Shown piece by piece: positions 26,715-36,672 of a stretch of DNA of 64,000 nt. The DNA comes from Roseinatronobacter monicus. Lineage in GTDB: Bacteria; Pseudomonadota; Alphaproteobacteria; Rhodobacterales; Rhodobacteraceae. Both the position numbers and the translations under genes were made by a program. Positions within the stretch are counted from its first letter, which is position 1. Each line of letters opens with the position of its first letter. A model generated the notes under the pieces. That model saw only the letters and a list, made by a program, of their open reading frames with translations, did not search any database and was not told where the DNA came from. The DNA is taken from contig NZ_VFPT01000001.1 in assembly GCF_006716865.1 (NCBI RefSeq), positions 144,001 through 208,000 of the forward strand. The letters run 5' to 3'.

Positions 26715-29390
26715 ATGCTGAGCGCCCAAGAGCAGTTCTTTCTGGAACAACTGAACCGTGCCCGTCTGAACCCGTTGGGCGAGGCTGAGCGTTTTGGCAT
26801 CGGGCTGAACGACCCTGACCCGACCCAAACCACCGGCCAGTCCCCCGCGCAGACGCTTGCCGGTGGGGTGCGTCAGCCGTTGGCCGCAAATGACGCCCTT
26901 TCAGCGGCCGCGGGCGTGCATTCTCAGGCGTATCTTGACGGCCTTGTCCAAATGAGCGGGCCAAATGCGGGCCATCACTGGCTGGACGGCACCACCCCCG
27001 CGGATCGTGCCGAAGATGCGGGCTATGGCACGCGGTTTGTGGGGGAAAACCTGTCTTTTGGGGCAACCACAGCGGCGTTTTCGGCTGATCAGGCTGTGTT
27101 ATGGGGGCCGTCGGGCATCGGGCATCATCAGGGGTTGTTCTATTCCATCACGCACAGGCCAAACCTGCTGAATGGCGACTATATGCAAGCGGGGATCGCG
27201 CAGGTGGTGGCGGATGACTACACCTCTGGCGGGGTGGTGTTCAATGCCTCGGTCATCACCAATAAATTTGGCCGCGAAGACCTGTCCGACCGTTTTCTGA
27301 CAGGGGTGGCCTATGCAGATGACGACGGTGACGGGTTCTATTCGCTGGGCGAGGGCCGGGGCGATGTGACGATTACAGCACTGGGCATGAGCGCAACCAG
27401 TGCGCAGGCGGGGGGATATGCGCTGAATTTGGGCGTGCAGAATGATCCGGTCGAGGTGGTGATTGGCTGGCAGGGACAGACCTTGCGCGCAGCGGTGGAC
27501 CTGAGTGCCAGCAATGTGAAACTCGACATCTTGGGCGGCAGCCGCATTCTGGCCTCTGGCAACCTGACCTTGCTGGAGGGCGTGGCCGAGGGTGGCTTGT
27601 TGGGTGCTGGCAATCTGGCATTGACGGGCAATAGTCTTGATAACCTGCTGCTGGTCGGGCGCGGCGATAACGCGCTCGACGGGGCAGGCGGGGTGAATAC
27701 GGCGCAATTTACCGGCGCATTTGGCGATTATACCATAACGGTTGATGCAGGCACGATCACAGTCTCCGACCTGCGCGGCAGCGCGCTTGGCGACGGGGTC
27801 AACACACTCAGCAATATTCAGCGGCTACTGTTTGCCGATGGGCTGTTTGCCAGCGATGGCAGCCTGCTGGGTGCCGTCGCAAATGGGCAGATCACATTGG
27901 ATGACCCTGCGATCGGGGCATTTATGGGGGCGCAGGACCAACGGCGCGATCTTGTGGTGGCGGGCAGCACCCAAGACCTGCCGAATGGCACACCGGTGAT
28001 CGTCACCCTGAATGGCAAAAGCTACGAGGCGCGATCTGAGTCGGGGCAGTGGTCTGTCACCATACGGTCGGGCCGACAGACCGAAAGCGGCTATACCCCC
28101 GGTGATCTGGATGCACTCGCCAATAACACTGACTATCAGATCACCGCCACAGCCCAGACCGCCGCTGGCCCCATCGCGGCGGATTTTGGGTTTCGCACGC
28201 TGTTCACCTCTCCGGAGTTTGGAAGTTTCACCTCTTATCCGTTTGGCGGGGTGATCGGCACGGATGATCTGATGGCCGGGCTGGTTGCGACAGGGACGAC
28301 GACTGCCACAGGCGGCACGATCAGCTTTACCCTGAACGGGGTCCGGCATGATGGCGCGATCCAGTCCGATGGCAGTTGGACTGTCAGCTTTCCGGGCAGC
28401 ACTCTGGCAACCCTGATCCATGGGCAGGACTATGTTCTGGGGCTTGCGATCACGGATCAGGCAGGCAACCGGGTCGAGGGCAGCTTCGCGCCGTTTGGTG
28501 CCCAGTTGAATTTTACCGCCCCCCATTTGGCATTTGATCTGCCCTTCGACGGGGCGTTGGTGCCTGAAATCCGCGACGCAGGGCTTGTCCTGTCGGGCAG
28601 TGCGCAGAATGTACCCGACGATGTTGTGGTCACGGTTTCGCTGAATGGTCAGTCCTATTCCGGCCTTGTCAGTAACGGACACTGGCAAGTGACCATTGCG
28701 TCAGAGGATCTGGCTGCGCTACCCGATGGGGCCACCCTAACGCTGAACGCCGCTGTGACCGTCTCTGGCAACACCGCCAGCGCTGGCGCAAGTTTCGAGA
28801 CGGATTTCACAGCACCAGACCCCGCGCCAGCGCCGGACCCGGCCCCCAACCAGCTTGACCTGACCTTGCATGATATCGAGGGCAATCCGCTGCTGGCAGG
28901 CACAATGGCCCGCATCTCCCTCGGCTCTCAAGGGGATGCGATTGGCCCTGAAGGGGTCGATGCAACCGGTTCTGTCAGCTTTGCCCTGCCCGAAGATGCA
29001 AATGGGGCGCTGTATGTCACGCGCGACCACCAACCCGGAACCGACCCGAGGATCACCGCACTGGATGCGCTGGATGTGTTGCGGATGGCTGTCGGGTTGC
29101 AGCCGTCTTTTGGCACGGCCAAGGCCCAGAACTTCATCGCGGCAGATATCAACGGCGATGGCAGGGTCACAGCACAGGACGCACTGGACGTGCTGCGCGC
29201 CGCTGTCGGATTGCAGACAGAGAACGCGCCAAGATGGGTCTTCTTCGATGCCGAGACAGATTTTGAAGCTATGGCGCTGAACCGCAGTTCTGTGCATGTC
29301 GATCCGGGGATCGACATTTCAACCCTGACTTCAGATCAACCGCTTGTCATGACGGGTATCTTGCTGGGCTATATGGAGAGCGTCGCCTAA
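26715..29390 (+). CDS. Large secreted CAP-domain protein with C-terminal dockerin-like module
   Basis: An 891-residue protein without a signal peptide. Residues 1-170 form a CAP/SCP domain (EQLNRARLNPLGEAERFG, AYLDGLVQMSG, AGHHWLDG, VGENLSFGA). There follows a short beta domain with DDDGDGFYSLGEG, an RTX-like region (LLLVGRGDNALDGAGGVN), and several Ig-like repeats in residues 390-710. After a Pro-rich linker comes a 58-residue dockerin-like module (about 777-834), then a 57-residue tail ending MTGILLGYMESVA. The tail is shared with two neighbours and may carry a type I secretion signal. I prefer ATG 26715 to the TTG at 26694; the ribosome binding site is weak. It is followed, 151 bases on, by another dockerin-like protein. 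Confidence 0.8.
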   Translation: MLSAQEQFFLEQLNRARLNPLGEAERFGIGLNDPDPTQTTGQSPAQTLAGGVRQPLAANDALSAAAGVHSQAYLDGLVQMSGPNAGHHWLDGTTPADRAEDAGYGTRFVGENLSFGATTAAFSADQAVLWGPSGIGHHQGLFYSITHRPNLLNGDYMQAGIAQVVADDYTSGGVVFNASVITNKFGREDLSDRFLTGVAYADDDGDGFYSLGEGRGDVTITALGMSATSAQAGGYALNLGVQNDPVEVVIGWQGQTLRAAVDLSASNVKLDILGGSRILASGNLTLLEGVAEGGLLGAGNLALTGNSLDNLLLVGRGDNALDGAGGVNTAQFTGAFGDYTITVDAGTITVSDLRGSALGDGVNTLSNIQRLLFADGLFASDGSLLGAVANGQITLDDPAIGAFMGAQDQRRDLVVAGSTQDLPNGTPVIVTLNGKSYEARSESGQWSVTIRSGRQTESGYTPGDLDALANNTDYQITATAQTAAGPIAADFGFRTLFTSPEFGSFTSYPFGGVIGTDDLMAGLVATGTTTATGGTISFTLNGVRHDGAIQSDGSWTVSFPGSTLATLIHGQDYVLGLAITDQAGNRVEGSFAPFGAQLNFTAPHLAFDLPFDGALVPEIRDAGLVLSGSAQNVPDDVVVTVSLNGQSYSGLVSNGHWQVTIASEDLAALPDGATLTLNAAVTVSGNTASAGASFETDFTAPDPAPAPDPAPNQLDLTLHDIEGNPLLAGTMARISLGSQGDAIGPEGVDATGSVSFALPEDANGALYVTRDHQPGTDPRITALDALDVLRMAVGLQPSFGTAKAQNFIAADINGDGRVTAQDALDVLRAAVGLQTENAPRWVFFDAETDFEAMALNRSSVHVDPGIDISTLTSDQPLVMTGILLGYMESVA
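29043..29216 (+). other. Dockerin-like module, copy 1
   Basis: Two EF-hand-like repeats. The first is degenerate (DPRITALDALDVLRMAVGL) and the second canonical (DINGDGRVTAQDALDVLRAA), with the D-x-N-x-D-G-x-[VI]-x-x-x-D calcium pattern and the following helix typical of dockerin type I. The spacing and 58-residue length are identical in the other two copies. Confidence 0.7.
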
Positions 29391-29541
29391 GCCCGTTGAC
29401 CGCCCTGTCTGACATGCGCCCGATCCGCCGGATTTAGCGAAAATCCGCGACAAAGGACGCTGTTTCGCCGCATTCCTGTCCTGCCCCGCGCCGCGCCATC
29501 CCCTCAGCCTTGGTCTTGGGTGACTATAAAGGTGGGGTGGA

Positions 29542-31569
29542 ATGCGGCTGCATGGGCAGGGCCGTGTCCAGACGGGTATCGACACGTTCGATACCTCTTT
29601 GGGTGCGATGACGATCTGGCAAGATGCGCCCGGCGGGCCGTTGCTGTTGGCCAGCTCCGGGCGTCATGGTGGCATGAGCGCGTGGCGCGTGTCTGCGGCG
29701 GGCACGCTGATCTTGCAAGATACAGTCGGGTTTGACGCAAACGGGCTGAATGCCGCGCGGGATCATCTGGTGCTGGCCGAGTTACAAGGCGAGATGATTG
29801 CCTTCTTCGGGGTGGGCGGCACGGCATTCTGGGGGCATGTGATCAACCCTGATGGCACATTTGGTGTGCGCAGGCAGGTCGGGTTCGAGCGCGTGAAACA
29901 GGAAATTGCAGCGGGCCATGACGGGTTCGTGCACCTCTGGGCGCTGATGCAGGACACAGTGCCAGACGGCTTTGCCAACAGCACCGTCTGGACCGGGACG
30001 CGCGGCGTGGCCAGAACAGAAGACGGGGCGTTGCTGCTGGTCAGCAGTTTCGAGAATGCGCTGCATGTGTTGCCAGGTGCAGGCGGGGTGCAACAGGCAG
30101 GCGGCAGCATGGGGATGGCGGCACCCACCGGATTGGTGGCATTTGCAGATGCGGGCTATGGCGCGCGCGCGGTCGTCGCAGGTGCAGGGGGGTCTTCGCT
30201 GTCGGTGCTGCGCGCGGGCGCGCAGGGCTTCGTACCGGTCGAGCATGTCACCGACACGGCCAGTACGGCCTTCTATCGGGTGCAGGCCATCAGCGGGGTG
30301 CAAGTGCAGGCACAGCGCGGCCCGCTTGATCTGGTGCTTGTGGGCGGGGCCGATCATGGCGTGTCGCTGTTTGCACTGACGCCCGAAGGGTGGCTGATCT
30401 GGATGGACACCTATTTCGACACAGCCCTCACGGGATTGCACAATGTCGCCACGTTGCAAACGGTTGTGCACGGCGACCGCCTGATTGTCGCCGCCACATC
30501 AGGGCGCGATCCGGGCATCAGCCTGTTGACCCTGTCAGTGACGGGCTTGGGCGGGCTGGTCAATGACGGGCAGGGGGGCGCTGAGGATGACATTATCATC
30601 GCGCGCCCCGGCGTGACGACCCTCACCGGGGGCGGTGGGCGCAATCTGTTTGTTATCCGGTCGCAACCCGATGCAATCACCATCACCGATTTCACCCCCG
30701 GACTGGACCGGCTGGACTTGTCCGTGTGGCCAATGCTGCGCCATGTCAGCCAACTGGAAATCACGCCCGGAACTGGCGGGACGCGGATCGCGTATCGCGG
30801 CCATGAAGTGCATCTGTTCTCAAAATCAGGTCAGGCGCTGGGTGCAGACGACATCTTTCCACATGGGCTGGAAGGGCCTGACCGGGTCATGGTTCTAAGC
30901 CATTCCGAATTATACGCCGCCGCCCCCGAACCTGCGCCCGACCCTGAACCACAGCCCGATCCCGACCCCGCCCCGGCACCACAGCCGCCGCCCGCTGACC
31001 CCGAACCCGACCCCACGCCGCCAGATCCAATTCCGACCGGCGATGGACGCGTGGCCTTGCGCGATATGTCCGGGCGGCCCTTGGCCGATGCGCTGGTCAC
31101 CTTCACGCTGGAAACGGGGGAGAGGTTGCAAATTTTGGCAAATGGCGCAGGGGTGGCGGGACTGCCTGATCTTCCCCTTGCCCGACTTGATGCCACCCGC
31201 CCTTGGGCACCCGCCACAGGTGACCCGAATGCCACAGCGCGCGACGCGTTGGATGTGCTACGACTGGCCGTTGGGCTGAACCCGTCATTTGGTCCCGCGA
31301 CGGCTCAGAATTTCATTGCCGCCGATATCAACGGTGACGGGAGGGTTACGGCACTTGATGCGCTCGACGTCTTGCGCGCGGCAGTCGGGCTTCGGACAGA
31401 CCATCCGCCGCGCTGGGTATTTTTCGATGCGGATACGGAATGGAACAGCTTGGCACTAAGCACCAGCAACACAGTGCTGCCCCAAGGGCTGGCCCTTGAT
31501 CCGGCATGGGAGGGCGGCGATTTGGCCATGACTGGCGTTTTGCTAGGATATATGAGCCTGCCGACCTGA
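29542..31569 (+). CDS. Propeller-like and RTX protein with C-terminal dockerin-like module
   Basis: A 675-residue protein without a signal peptide. Residues 1-330 consist of repeated strands with small-residue turns, resembling a beta-propeller (LLLASSGRHGGMSAWRV, VLVGGADHGVSLFAL). An RTX-like part with TLTGGGGRNLFVI and ITDFTPGLDRLDLS follows; the latter is a standard motif before type I secretion signals. A Pro/Asp-rich linker (about residues 455-495) leads to a small beta domain, then the 58-residue dockerin-like module (561-618) and a 57-residue tail ending MTGVLLGYMSLPT. It is probably exported by type I secretion and co-transcribed with the CAP-domain gene upstream. It converges with the SapC gene. 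Confidence 0.78.
   Translation: MRLHGQGRVQTGIDTFDTSLGAMTIWQDAPGGPLLLASSGRHGGMSAWRVSAAGTLILQDTVGFDANGLNAARDHLVLAELQGEMIAFFGVGGTAFWGHVINPDGTFGVRRQVGFERVKQEIAAGHDGFVHLWALMQDTVPDGFANSTVWTGTRGVARTEDGALLLVSSFENALHVLPGAGGVQQAGGSMGMAAPTGLVAFADAGYGARAVVAGAGGSSLSVLRAGAQGFVPVEHVTDTASTAFYRVQAISGVQVQAQRGPLDLVLVGGADHGVSLFALTPEGWLIWMDTYFDTALTGLHNVATLQTVVHGDRLIVAATSGRDPGISLLTLSVTGLGGLVNDGQGGAEDDIIIARPGVTTLTGGGGRNLFVIRSQPDAITITDFTPGLDRLDLSVWPMLRHVSQLEITPGTGGTRIAYRGHEVHLFSKSGQALGADDIFPHGLEGPDRVMVLSHSELYAAAPEPAPDPEPQPDPDPAPAPQPPPADPEPDPTPPDPIPTGDGRVALRDMSGRPLADALVTFTLETGERLQILANGAGVAGLPDLPLARLDATRPWAPATGDPNATARDALDVLRLAVGLNPSFGPATAQNFIAADINGDGRVTALDALDVLRAAVGLRTDHPPRWVFFDADTEWNSLALSTSNTVLPQGLALDPAWEGGDLAMTGVLLGYMSLPT
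31222..31395 (+). other. Dockerin-like module, copy 2
   Basis: First repeat DPNATARDALDVLRLAVGL, second repeat DINGDGRVTALDALDVLRAA. The linker NPSFGPATAQNFIAA between repeats is nearly the same in all three copies, so they share a recent ancestor. Confidence 0.7.
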
Positions 31570-31598
31570 GCGCGCTTGCCCAATTGGCGCTGGTCCGC

Positions 31599-32441
31599 TT
31601 AGTGATTGGTGTCAGACGGTTTACGCGGTGCGGGGGTGACCCAGTCTGCCAGTGCAGGTTCTTGCGCATGTGCGCTGGCCAGCGCGTCGAAAAAGCCCGA
31701 AAGTTCAGAATCTGCGGTCGGCGATGCTGCGGCTTTGGGGGGCGCGCGCAGGGGCAGGGCTTCGGCATGGGCGAGAAAGCTCAGATGGTGCTGCGCCACC
31801 AGTGCCGAATAGACCAGCGCCAAGGCCCCCGCGCGGTGCAGATCCGCCAGTGCAACGCGCCCCAGATCGGCCAAAGCACCGGCGTCCACCTGCATCAGCG
31901 CGGTGCTGGGAACCTCCATACCTTCGGGCGGTGCAAACGGGGTCAGCAAGCCCGCGCGGGTGATGGCCGCCATAGCGCTGCGCGTTTGCGCTTCAGCATG
32001 GACACGGTTGCGAAAGAAATCGACCACATGCGCCAGTTCAGGGCTAAGCGCCCCATCCGGCGTGAAGAACGCCACATCCTGCGGGTCATCGGTGACAAGG
32101 CCGCTGTCTTCATCCACCATAAACGCAAACTGCTCGCCTTGGGTGGCACGGGCATGGAACGGATGCACCCGCAGGATCGAGGGCACATAAGACCCGCGCC
32201 AAACACCATTCTGCGCCACCAGCGCTGTCTGCTTGCCCAGCCGGGTCAGCGCAACCGGCAAGGGGCCGGTGGCGCTGGCGGTGAACAGAAGCGGCAGGCA
32301 GGCGGCAATCTGTTCATGCTCGCCCAGCACAATGGGCACGACGGGATGCGCCTGCACGAAGGCATAAGTAGAAAACCGCCGCCAGCGCCGGGTGCCGTGG
32401 CGCTCGGGGCTGACGGGGATCAGGTTCGGCCCGGCGCTCAT
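31599..32441 (-). CDS. SapC family protein
   Basis: A 280-residue soluble protein beginning MSAGPNLIPVSPERHGTRRWRRF, the hallmark of the SapC family, with PVVLGEHEQ-like strands, WRGSYVPSILRVHPF and FMVDEDSGLV in the core. SapC was named from S-layer protein export in Campylobacter, and alphaproteobacterial members often lie near surface proteins, though their action is unclear. I start at ATG 32441; a longer frame to 32555 overlaps the upstream gene. It follows the giant Ig/RTX gene by 34 bases on the same strand, so it may assist that protein or its partners. Confidence 0.82.
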   Translation of the reverse strand: MSAGPNLIPVSPERHGTRRWRRFSTYAFVQAHPVVPIVLGEHEQIAACLPLLFTASATGPLPVALTRLGKQTALVAQNGVWRGSYVPSILRVHPFHARATQGEQFAFMVDEDSGLVTDDPQDVAFFTPDGALSPELAHVVDFFRNRVHAEAQTRSAMAAITRAGLLTPFAPPEGMEVPSTALMQVDAGALADLGRVALADLHRAGALALVYSALVAQHHLSFLAHAEALPLRAPPKAAASPTADSELSGFFDALASAHAQEPALADWVTPAPRKPSDTNH

Positions 32442-32475
32442 CGCGCCGAGCCGGGTGATATGAAACGCACGGCTA

Positions 32476-35400
32476 TCAAGTGTTATACTGCTCGAAGCCA
32501 ATGATATTGGCGGACGAGAAGCCGGACAGATCGCCGATACCTTTAAATTCGGCATAAGTCTTTGCCGAATTTTCTGCAGTCACACTTACATCGCTGCCAT
32601 CAAAGCCGATGCTTGTCAGGCGTGCATTCTCACCATCTCCGATCAACAAGTACAACGCATCATTGTTTTCCCATCCGCTCAAGGCATTCTGCACTATGGC
32701 CGCGATTTCGCTGTTATCGTCAAGGTTCGTGACCGCTGTGGTAAAGACCAAAAGCCCGACATTATCCCCCAGTGCCTCGCCATCGCTATTCGAAACTTGG
32801 AAATCGGTGCCATCGCCACGTAGAAGGTCTTGATCAAACATGTCGAAGGCAAACGCAAACCGGTCCGCCAAGGCCCCCTCAAGGGTAAAGCCGGTGATCG
32901 TGTCAAACCCGTTCGCAACGGACCCGCCCTCAAAGATGATCGTGTTCACACCGGGTGCAGAAACGTCGATCTGATCATCGCCATCGCGCCCACGGATCAC
33001 CGTGTCAACATTGGCAGCAACAATCTCGTCGTTACCATTCGTACCTGTGTAGCTGACCAATGGACCGATTTCGCGCTCAAATTCCGCGCTGTCTGCATTA
33101 ATCACCATTCTCTCGGCTAGCGCGCTCGCATCGAATGTTGCGCCTGCGGGTACGGTGTTCGGGATTCGCACTTCGACAACACCATTCGCGCCATCATTGA
33201 TCTCAAACTGAAACGTGTACAGTGGAATCTCTCGAAGATCAGTCAGTGTCGAGAGGTTAAACAAAAGCACGTTTATAAGACCTGCTTCAATGTTGTTTTC
33301 CACCCTGTCTCCAATGACGAAATCTGGATGCGAGCCGGCGTTGCGAAAAGGGTTCAAAGCGCCGGCGATTTCAATGTCTTCTATCGGCACGGACACAATG
33401 GAGCCTAATGAAGGATCAACAAAAACATCAAAAGACGCTTGGAAAATTCTTCCGCCGATTTCGTCCAGATTGACATCAACTGCGAAGTCTAGAGTATTTC
33501 CAGTCTGGCCTGTATTGAACACAGTAAGATTTGACGCTTGATACGTCACCACAGTTTCGCTGACTTCTGCCTTGCGGTCAGATGCGTTGGTAACTTCTGC
33601 GCTGAACACGATTTCTTGGCCAGCGACGAACCCACTTATGTTCGGTGTGAATGTCACCGTCCAGTCACCGTTTTCGTCTACGGTTGGGTTTTGCTCGGGG
33701 TTGCCAAAAAGCTGGTTCTTTATGTCATCACCATTCCCGACAAACAATGTGACTTCCTGATTTTTCTGAACCCCACGAGTCGTGCCCGACAGGGTGATCT
33801 CGCCACTCTCTGCGATATCCGCGAGAATCAGCGCGCCATCTTCGCCTAGAGGATTAAACGTGATCTCGGGTGGGAAATTTGAGCTGACGGAAATTTCGGC
33901 TGTCGCCGGAACTGGAAAGCTGCCATCGCTGACACTTACGGTTAATTCCCAGTCTGTCTGGTCAGACGCCCTCTGAACATCACTTGGCTCGATATTAAGT
34001 GACCACACCCCATTCTCGACTTGGGCACTGTCTGTGAACCTATTTTCGGCATCATTTTTGTCCACGAAGGTGATTGTGACATTTTGACCATCAGGCACAT
34101 CAGTTGTTGTACCGGAAATGGTAAATCCATTCTCGAATTCATCCAGCCCGATCACGAACCCTTTGGTAGGGTTTGTGATCGTTATTGAAGGTATGACGAC
34201 AGCGTTGATGAAGCCTGCCGCGCCCGTGCCTTCGTTTCCAGCGCCATCGACTGTGCGCACCTCGATTGTTTCCAGACCTGCCAGCTCCGTTACAGGAATA
34301 TCAACACTCCACACCTCGTCCGTCACTGTCGGGGCCGGATTAAGTACAAGCGCTGTACCATCGATAAGCACAGTTACAGGCGCGCCATCAACTGCGCCTG
34401 TGGCCGTGCCGGTCAATACGACTGTGGCCAGAGGTTCGCCGCTGTCATCGTACAATTCATTGGCTGTCAGGGTGCCATCTGGCGCGATGCCTGCAAGGCT
34501 GGTCACGGTGACTTCGGGCGGGGCGGTATCGAGCTTGAATTCCAGCGCGGCGGAAGGGTCGGATTGGTTATTCGCAAGGTCGGTCTGGCGCACAGTAACA
34601 GATTTTACGCCATCACCCGTCAGCGTGAAGCTGGCCCCTTCAACCGGTGTCCAGTTTGCACCCCCGTCAACAGAGTATTCTGCCGAGGCACCATCTTCCA
34701 GATTGGTGATATTGACCTGACCATTGCTGGTTTCACCGGCCACCGTGCCCGTGTCTTGCGCCAGCTCAAGGTCAGGCGCATCCGGGGCTATGGTGTCCTT
34801 GGTCAGCGTCACGTCCTGTGCCGGGACAGGAACCGGAACCCCGTCGATCAAGCTGGTCGCGCTGATGATGAAATCACCCTCATTTTCAGGCAGGTCTTCG
34901 GGGTCAAAGCTGGTTTCCCAACGGCCTTCATCATCCGCCTGAATGTCCCTTGTGGCGCCACCTGTCAGCGTGACGGTTACATCCGCACCCGGCAGGGACA
35001 CGCCCTCAACCACCAGCTGCTGGCCCGCCGCTTCTTCATTGATGAAGCCCCCCGTTGCAGGGCTGGTAATCGCTACTGGCGGTGTCGAGAAATCGGTGGT
35101 GACTGTGGTGGCGCTGGTATCAGAGTTGTTTGCTCGGTCCGAAACACTGGCGCTGATTGTAATGTCGGCCCCGTCGTCAAGCGCTTTGATTACAGATGCG
35201 GGCACATTGGCGGACCAGCTTCCGTCCGCTTGGACGACAACACCGGGAATGTTCTGCCCGTTGAAGGTGACCGTGATGGGTCGGTCGGCTTCAACACCTG
35301 TGGTGTCACCTTTCACTGTGACGCCGATAAATGTGTTCAGCGTTTCAATCACGACAGGGTCGATGCGAATCTCAGCGATGAAATCCGTCCCCACTGTAGC

Positions 35401-36516
35401 TTCGTCTTGCTTTGCCGGATTGCCCGCGGCATCCGCAACATTTGCTGTAATCTCAACGGGAACGCCGCTAACCAGCCCCAGCGCAGTGAGGTCAGCCGCA
35501 GTGATGGGCACGGACCAAGCCGCGTCCGTCACAGTGGCGGTGAATTCGGTGCCGTTCAGGGTCAGCGTGACAATCTGGCCATTCTCTGCCCCTTCGGCGG
35601 TGCCCTCGATCACAATGCCTTCGCCTTTTTCGGCAGCATTGATGACGTCGTCACCAGCGATTGGGGTGGTGATCGTGATTTCGGGGGCGATTGTGTCAAT
35701 AAAGACCACTGCGCTGCCCGAGGCGACATCTTCGGTCACGGTATCGGATGTCGGATTGCCCTCGTCATCTTCGCCCTCGACTGTGCTGGTGCGCTCCACC
35801 CGGTAGCTGAGCGTCTGCTGGCCTTGAAACTGGGCAAGGTCAATTGCGCTTGGGAAGTTGAGCGACCCATCCTCGCCGATGGTGACTTTAACCTCATCAC
35901 CGTCACCAATCTTGAGGAAAAGACTGTCCTCTGGCCCCAGTTCCGGCAACGATCCAAAGACTGCCGTGACATTTTGCAGGCTTGTCGGGGTTATCGCGCT
36001 TGCATTCAGCACTGGAATCGCGGGCGCGCTGTCATTGGCGGAAGAGCCGCCGCCGCCCCCTGCGGCTGCGGCTGCAAGGCCAAGCCCCCCAACCGCCGCT
36101 GCGATGCCCGCGCCGCCGATTCCGCCACCGGCACCAGCCGCACCGGATACCGCAGTTCCGGCAACCACTTCGGCCACAAGTTCCGCTGCCGCCGCGCTGA
36201 TCATCACCGACCCATCCGCAGCCAGTTGCACAGAGGACGCAGCGACCTGCACCTGCTGGCCATTTCCAAGCGTAAGCTGCGCGCTGCCATCAGCATTCAG
36301 TGCAACCGAGCGGACACCTGCGATATCCAGAACATTGACCAGCCCTTCGGCGCTTTGGGCCTGTGCCAGAAGCGGCAATGTCAGGACTGTGGCACCCAGC
36401 CCGGCGGACACGCGGCGCTGATTTCTGGCAATCCATTTCTGGACATAGGCCCGCCGTGTGGCAGGGTCCATATCTGCGCGCAAACTGGTGGTCAAAACCG
36501 GGCTGTGTTCATTCAT
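32476..36516 (-). CDS. Giant Ig-like/RTX surface protein with cohesin-like domain
   Basis: A 1346-residue protein. The N-terminal 160 residues include a basic segment, a hydrophobic stretch (VSAGLGATVLTLPLLAQAQ) and a Gly/Ala-rich linker, as in large cell-retained adhesins. About eight Ig-like repeats follow (residues 170-990), many with the DxAGN turn typical of bacterial Ig domains. Residues 999-1130 resemble a cohesin fold: TLDFAVDVN, FQASFDVFVDPSLGSIVSV, LINVLLFNLSTL, LYTFQFEINDGANG. An RTX-like segment (GTNGNDEI, GRDGDDQIDV) and a C-terminal domain close the protein. ATG 36516 is favoured by GAGGG five bases upstream. I infer a type I secreted, surface-held scaffold for the dockerin-like neighbours. 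Confidence 0.8.
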   Translation of the reverse strand: MNEHSPVLTTSLRADMDPATRRAYVQKWIARNQRRVSAGLGATVLTLPLLAQAQSAEGLVNVLDIAGVRSVALNADGSAQLTLGNGQQVQVAASSVQLAADGSVMISAAAAELVAEVVAGTAVSGAAGAGGGIGGAGIAAAVGGLGLAAAAAGGGGGSSANDSAPAIPVLNASAITPTSLQNVTAVFGSLPELGPEDSLFLKIGDGDEVKVTIGEDGSLNFPSAIDLAQFQGQQTLSYRVERTSTVEGEDDEGNPTSDTVTEDVASGSAVVFIDTIAPEITITTPIAGDDVINAAEKGEGIVIEGTAEGAENGQIVTLTLNGTEFTATVTDAAWSVPITAADLTALGLVSGVPVEITANVADAAGNPAKQDEATVGTDFIAEIRIDPVVIETLNTFIGVTVKGDTTGVEADRPITVTFNGQNIPGVVVQADGSWSANVPASVIKALDDGADITISASVSDRANNSDTSATTVTTDFSTPPVAITSPATGGFINEEAAGQQLVVEGVSLPGADVTVTLTGGATRDIQADDEGRWETSFDPEDLPENEGDFIISATSLIDGVPVPVPAQDVTLTKDTIAPDAPDLELAQDTGTVAGETSNGQVNITNLEDGASAEYSVDGGANWTPVEGASFTLTGDGVKSVTVRQTDLANNQSDPSAALEFKLDTAPPEVTVTSLAGIAPDGTLTANELYDDSGEPLATVVLTGTATGAVDGAPVTVLIDGTALVLNPAPTVTDEVWSVDIPVTELAGLETIEVRTVDGAGNEGTGAAGFINAVVIPSITITNPTKGFVIGLDEFENGFTISGTTTDVPDGQNVTITFVDKNDAENRFTDSAQVENGVWSLNIEPSDVQRASDQTDWELTVSVSDGSFPVPATAEISVSSNFPPEITFNPLGEDGALILADIAESGEITLSGTTRGVQKNQEVTLFVGNGDDIKNQLFGNPEQNPTVDENGDWTVTFTPNISGFVAGQEIVFSAEVTNASDRKAEVSETVVTYQASNLTVFNTGQTGNTLDFAVDVNLDEIGGRIFQASFDVFVDPSLGSIVSVPIEDIEIAGALNPFRNAGSHPDFVIGDRVENNIEAGLINVLLFNLSTLTDLREIPLYTFQFEINDGANGVVEVRIPNTVPAGATFDASALAERMVINADSAEFEREIGPLVSYTGTNGNDEIVAANVDTVIRGRDGDDQIDVSAPGVNTIIFEGGSVANGFDTITGFTLEGALADRFAFAFDMFDQDLLRGDGTDFQVSNSDGEALGDNVGLLVFTTAVTNLDDNSEIAAIVQNALSGWENNDALYLLIGDGENARLTSIGFDGSDVSVTAENSAKTYAEFKGIGDLSGFSSANIIGFEQYNT
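33130..33520 (-). other. Cohesin-like domain (candidate)
   Basis: The encoded stretch has the order of strands seen in cohesins: an opening VDV strand, a FxxxFDVFVDPSLGSIVSV block, a variable middle, then a LYTFQFEINDGANG strand and an Ile/Val-rich close. The DNA is much lower in GC than its surroundings: 23 of 60 bases at 33241-33300 by hand count. Assignment is by eye and needs profile or structure support. Confidence 0.45.
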
Positions 36517-36672
36517 GTGAACCCTCATATCTATATGTTTTTTTAAAATCGTGAAAACTATCTAGGGTTGATACTGGCACAGAGCACGCGGCTGTAAAAG
36601 ACCTGATAGCGTGCCATTCCCATTTTGCCGAAGGCTGTGTCCTGAAGGACTCTGCCTGTGGCTACGGGGCGA

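Noticed and set aside
29391..29541. Possible terminator between the first two dockerin-like genes
   Set aside because: The inverted repeat around GGATTT/AAATCC is imperfect and lacks a T-run, so I do not list it as a terminator.
34564..36546. Long plus-strand open frame opposite the giant Ig/RTX gene
   Set aside because: It reads as low-meaning Arg/Cys/Gly-rich sequence and disappears in the AT-rich part; the minus strand has regular Ig repeats.
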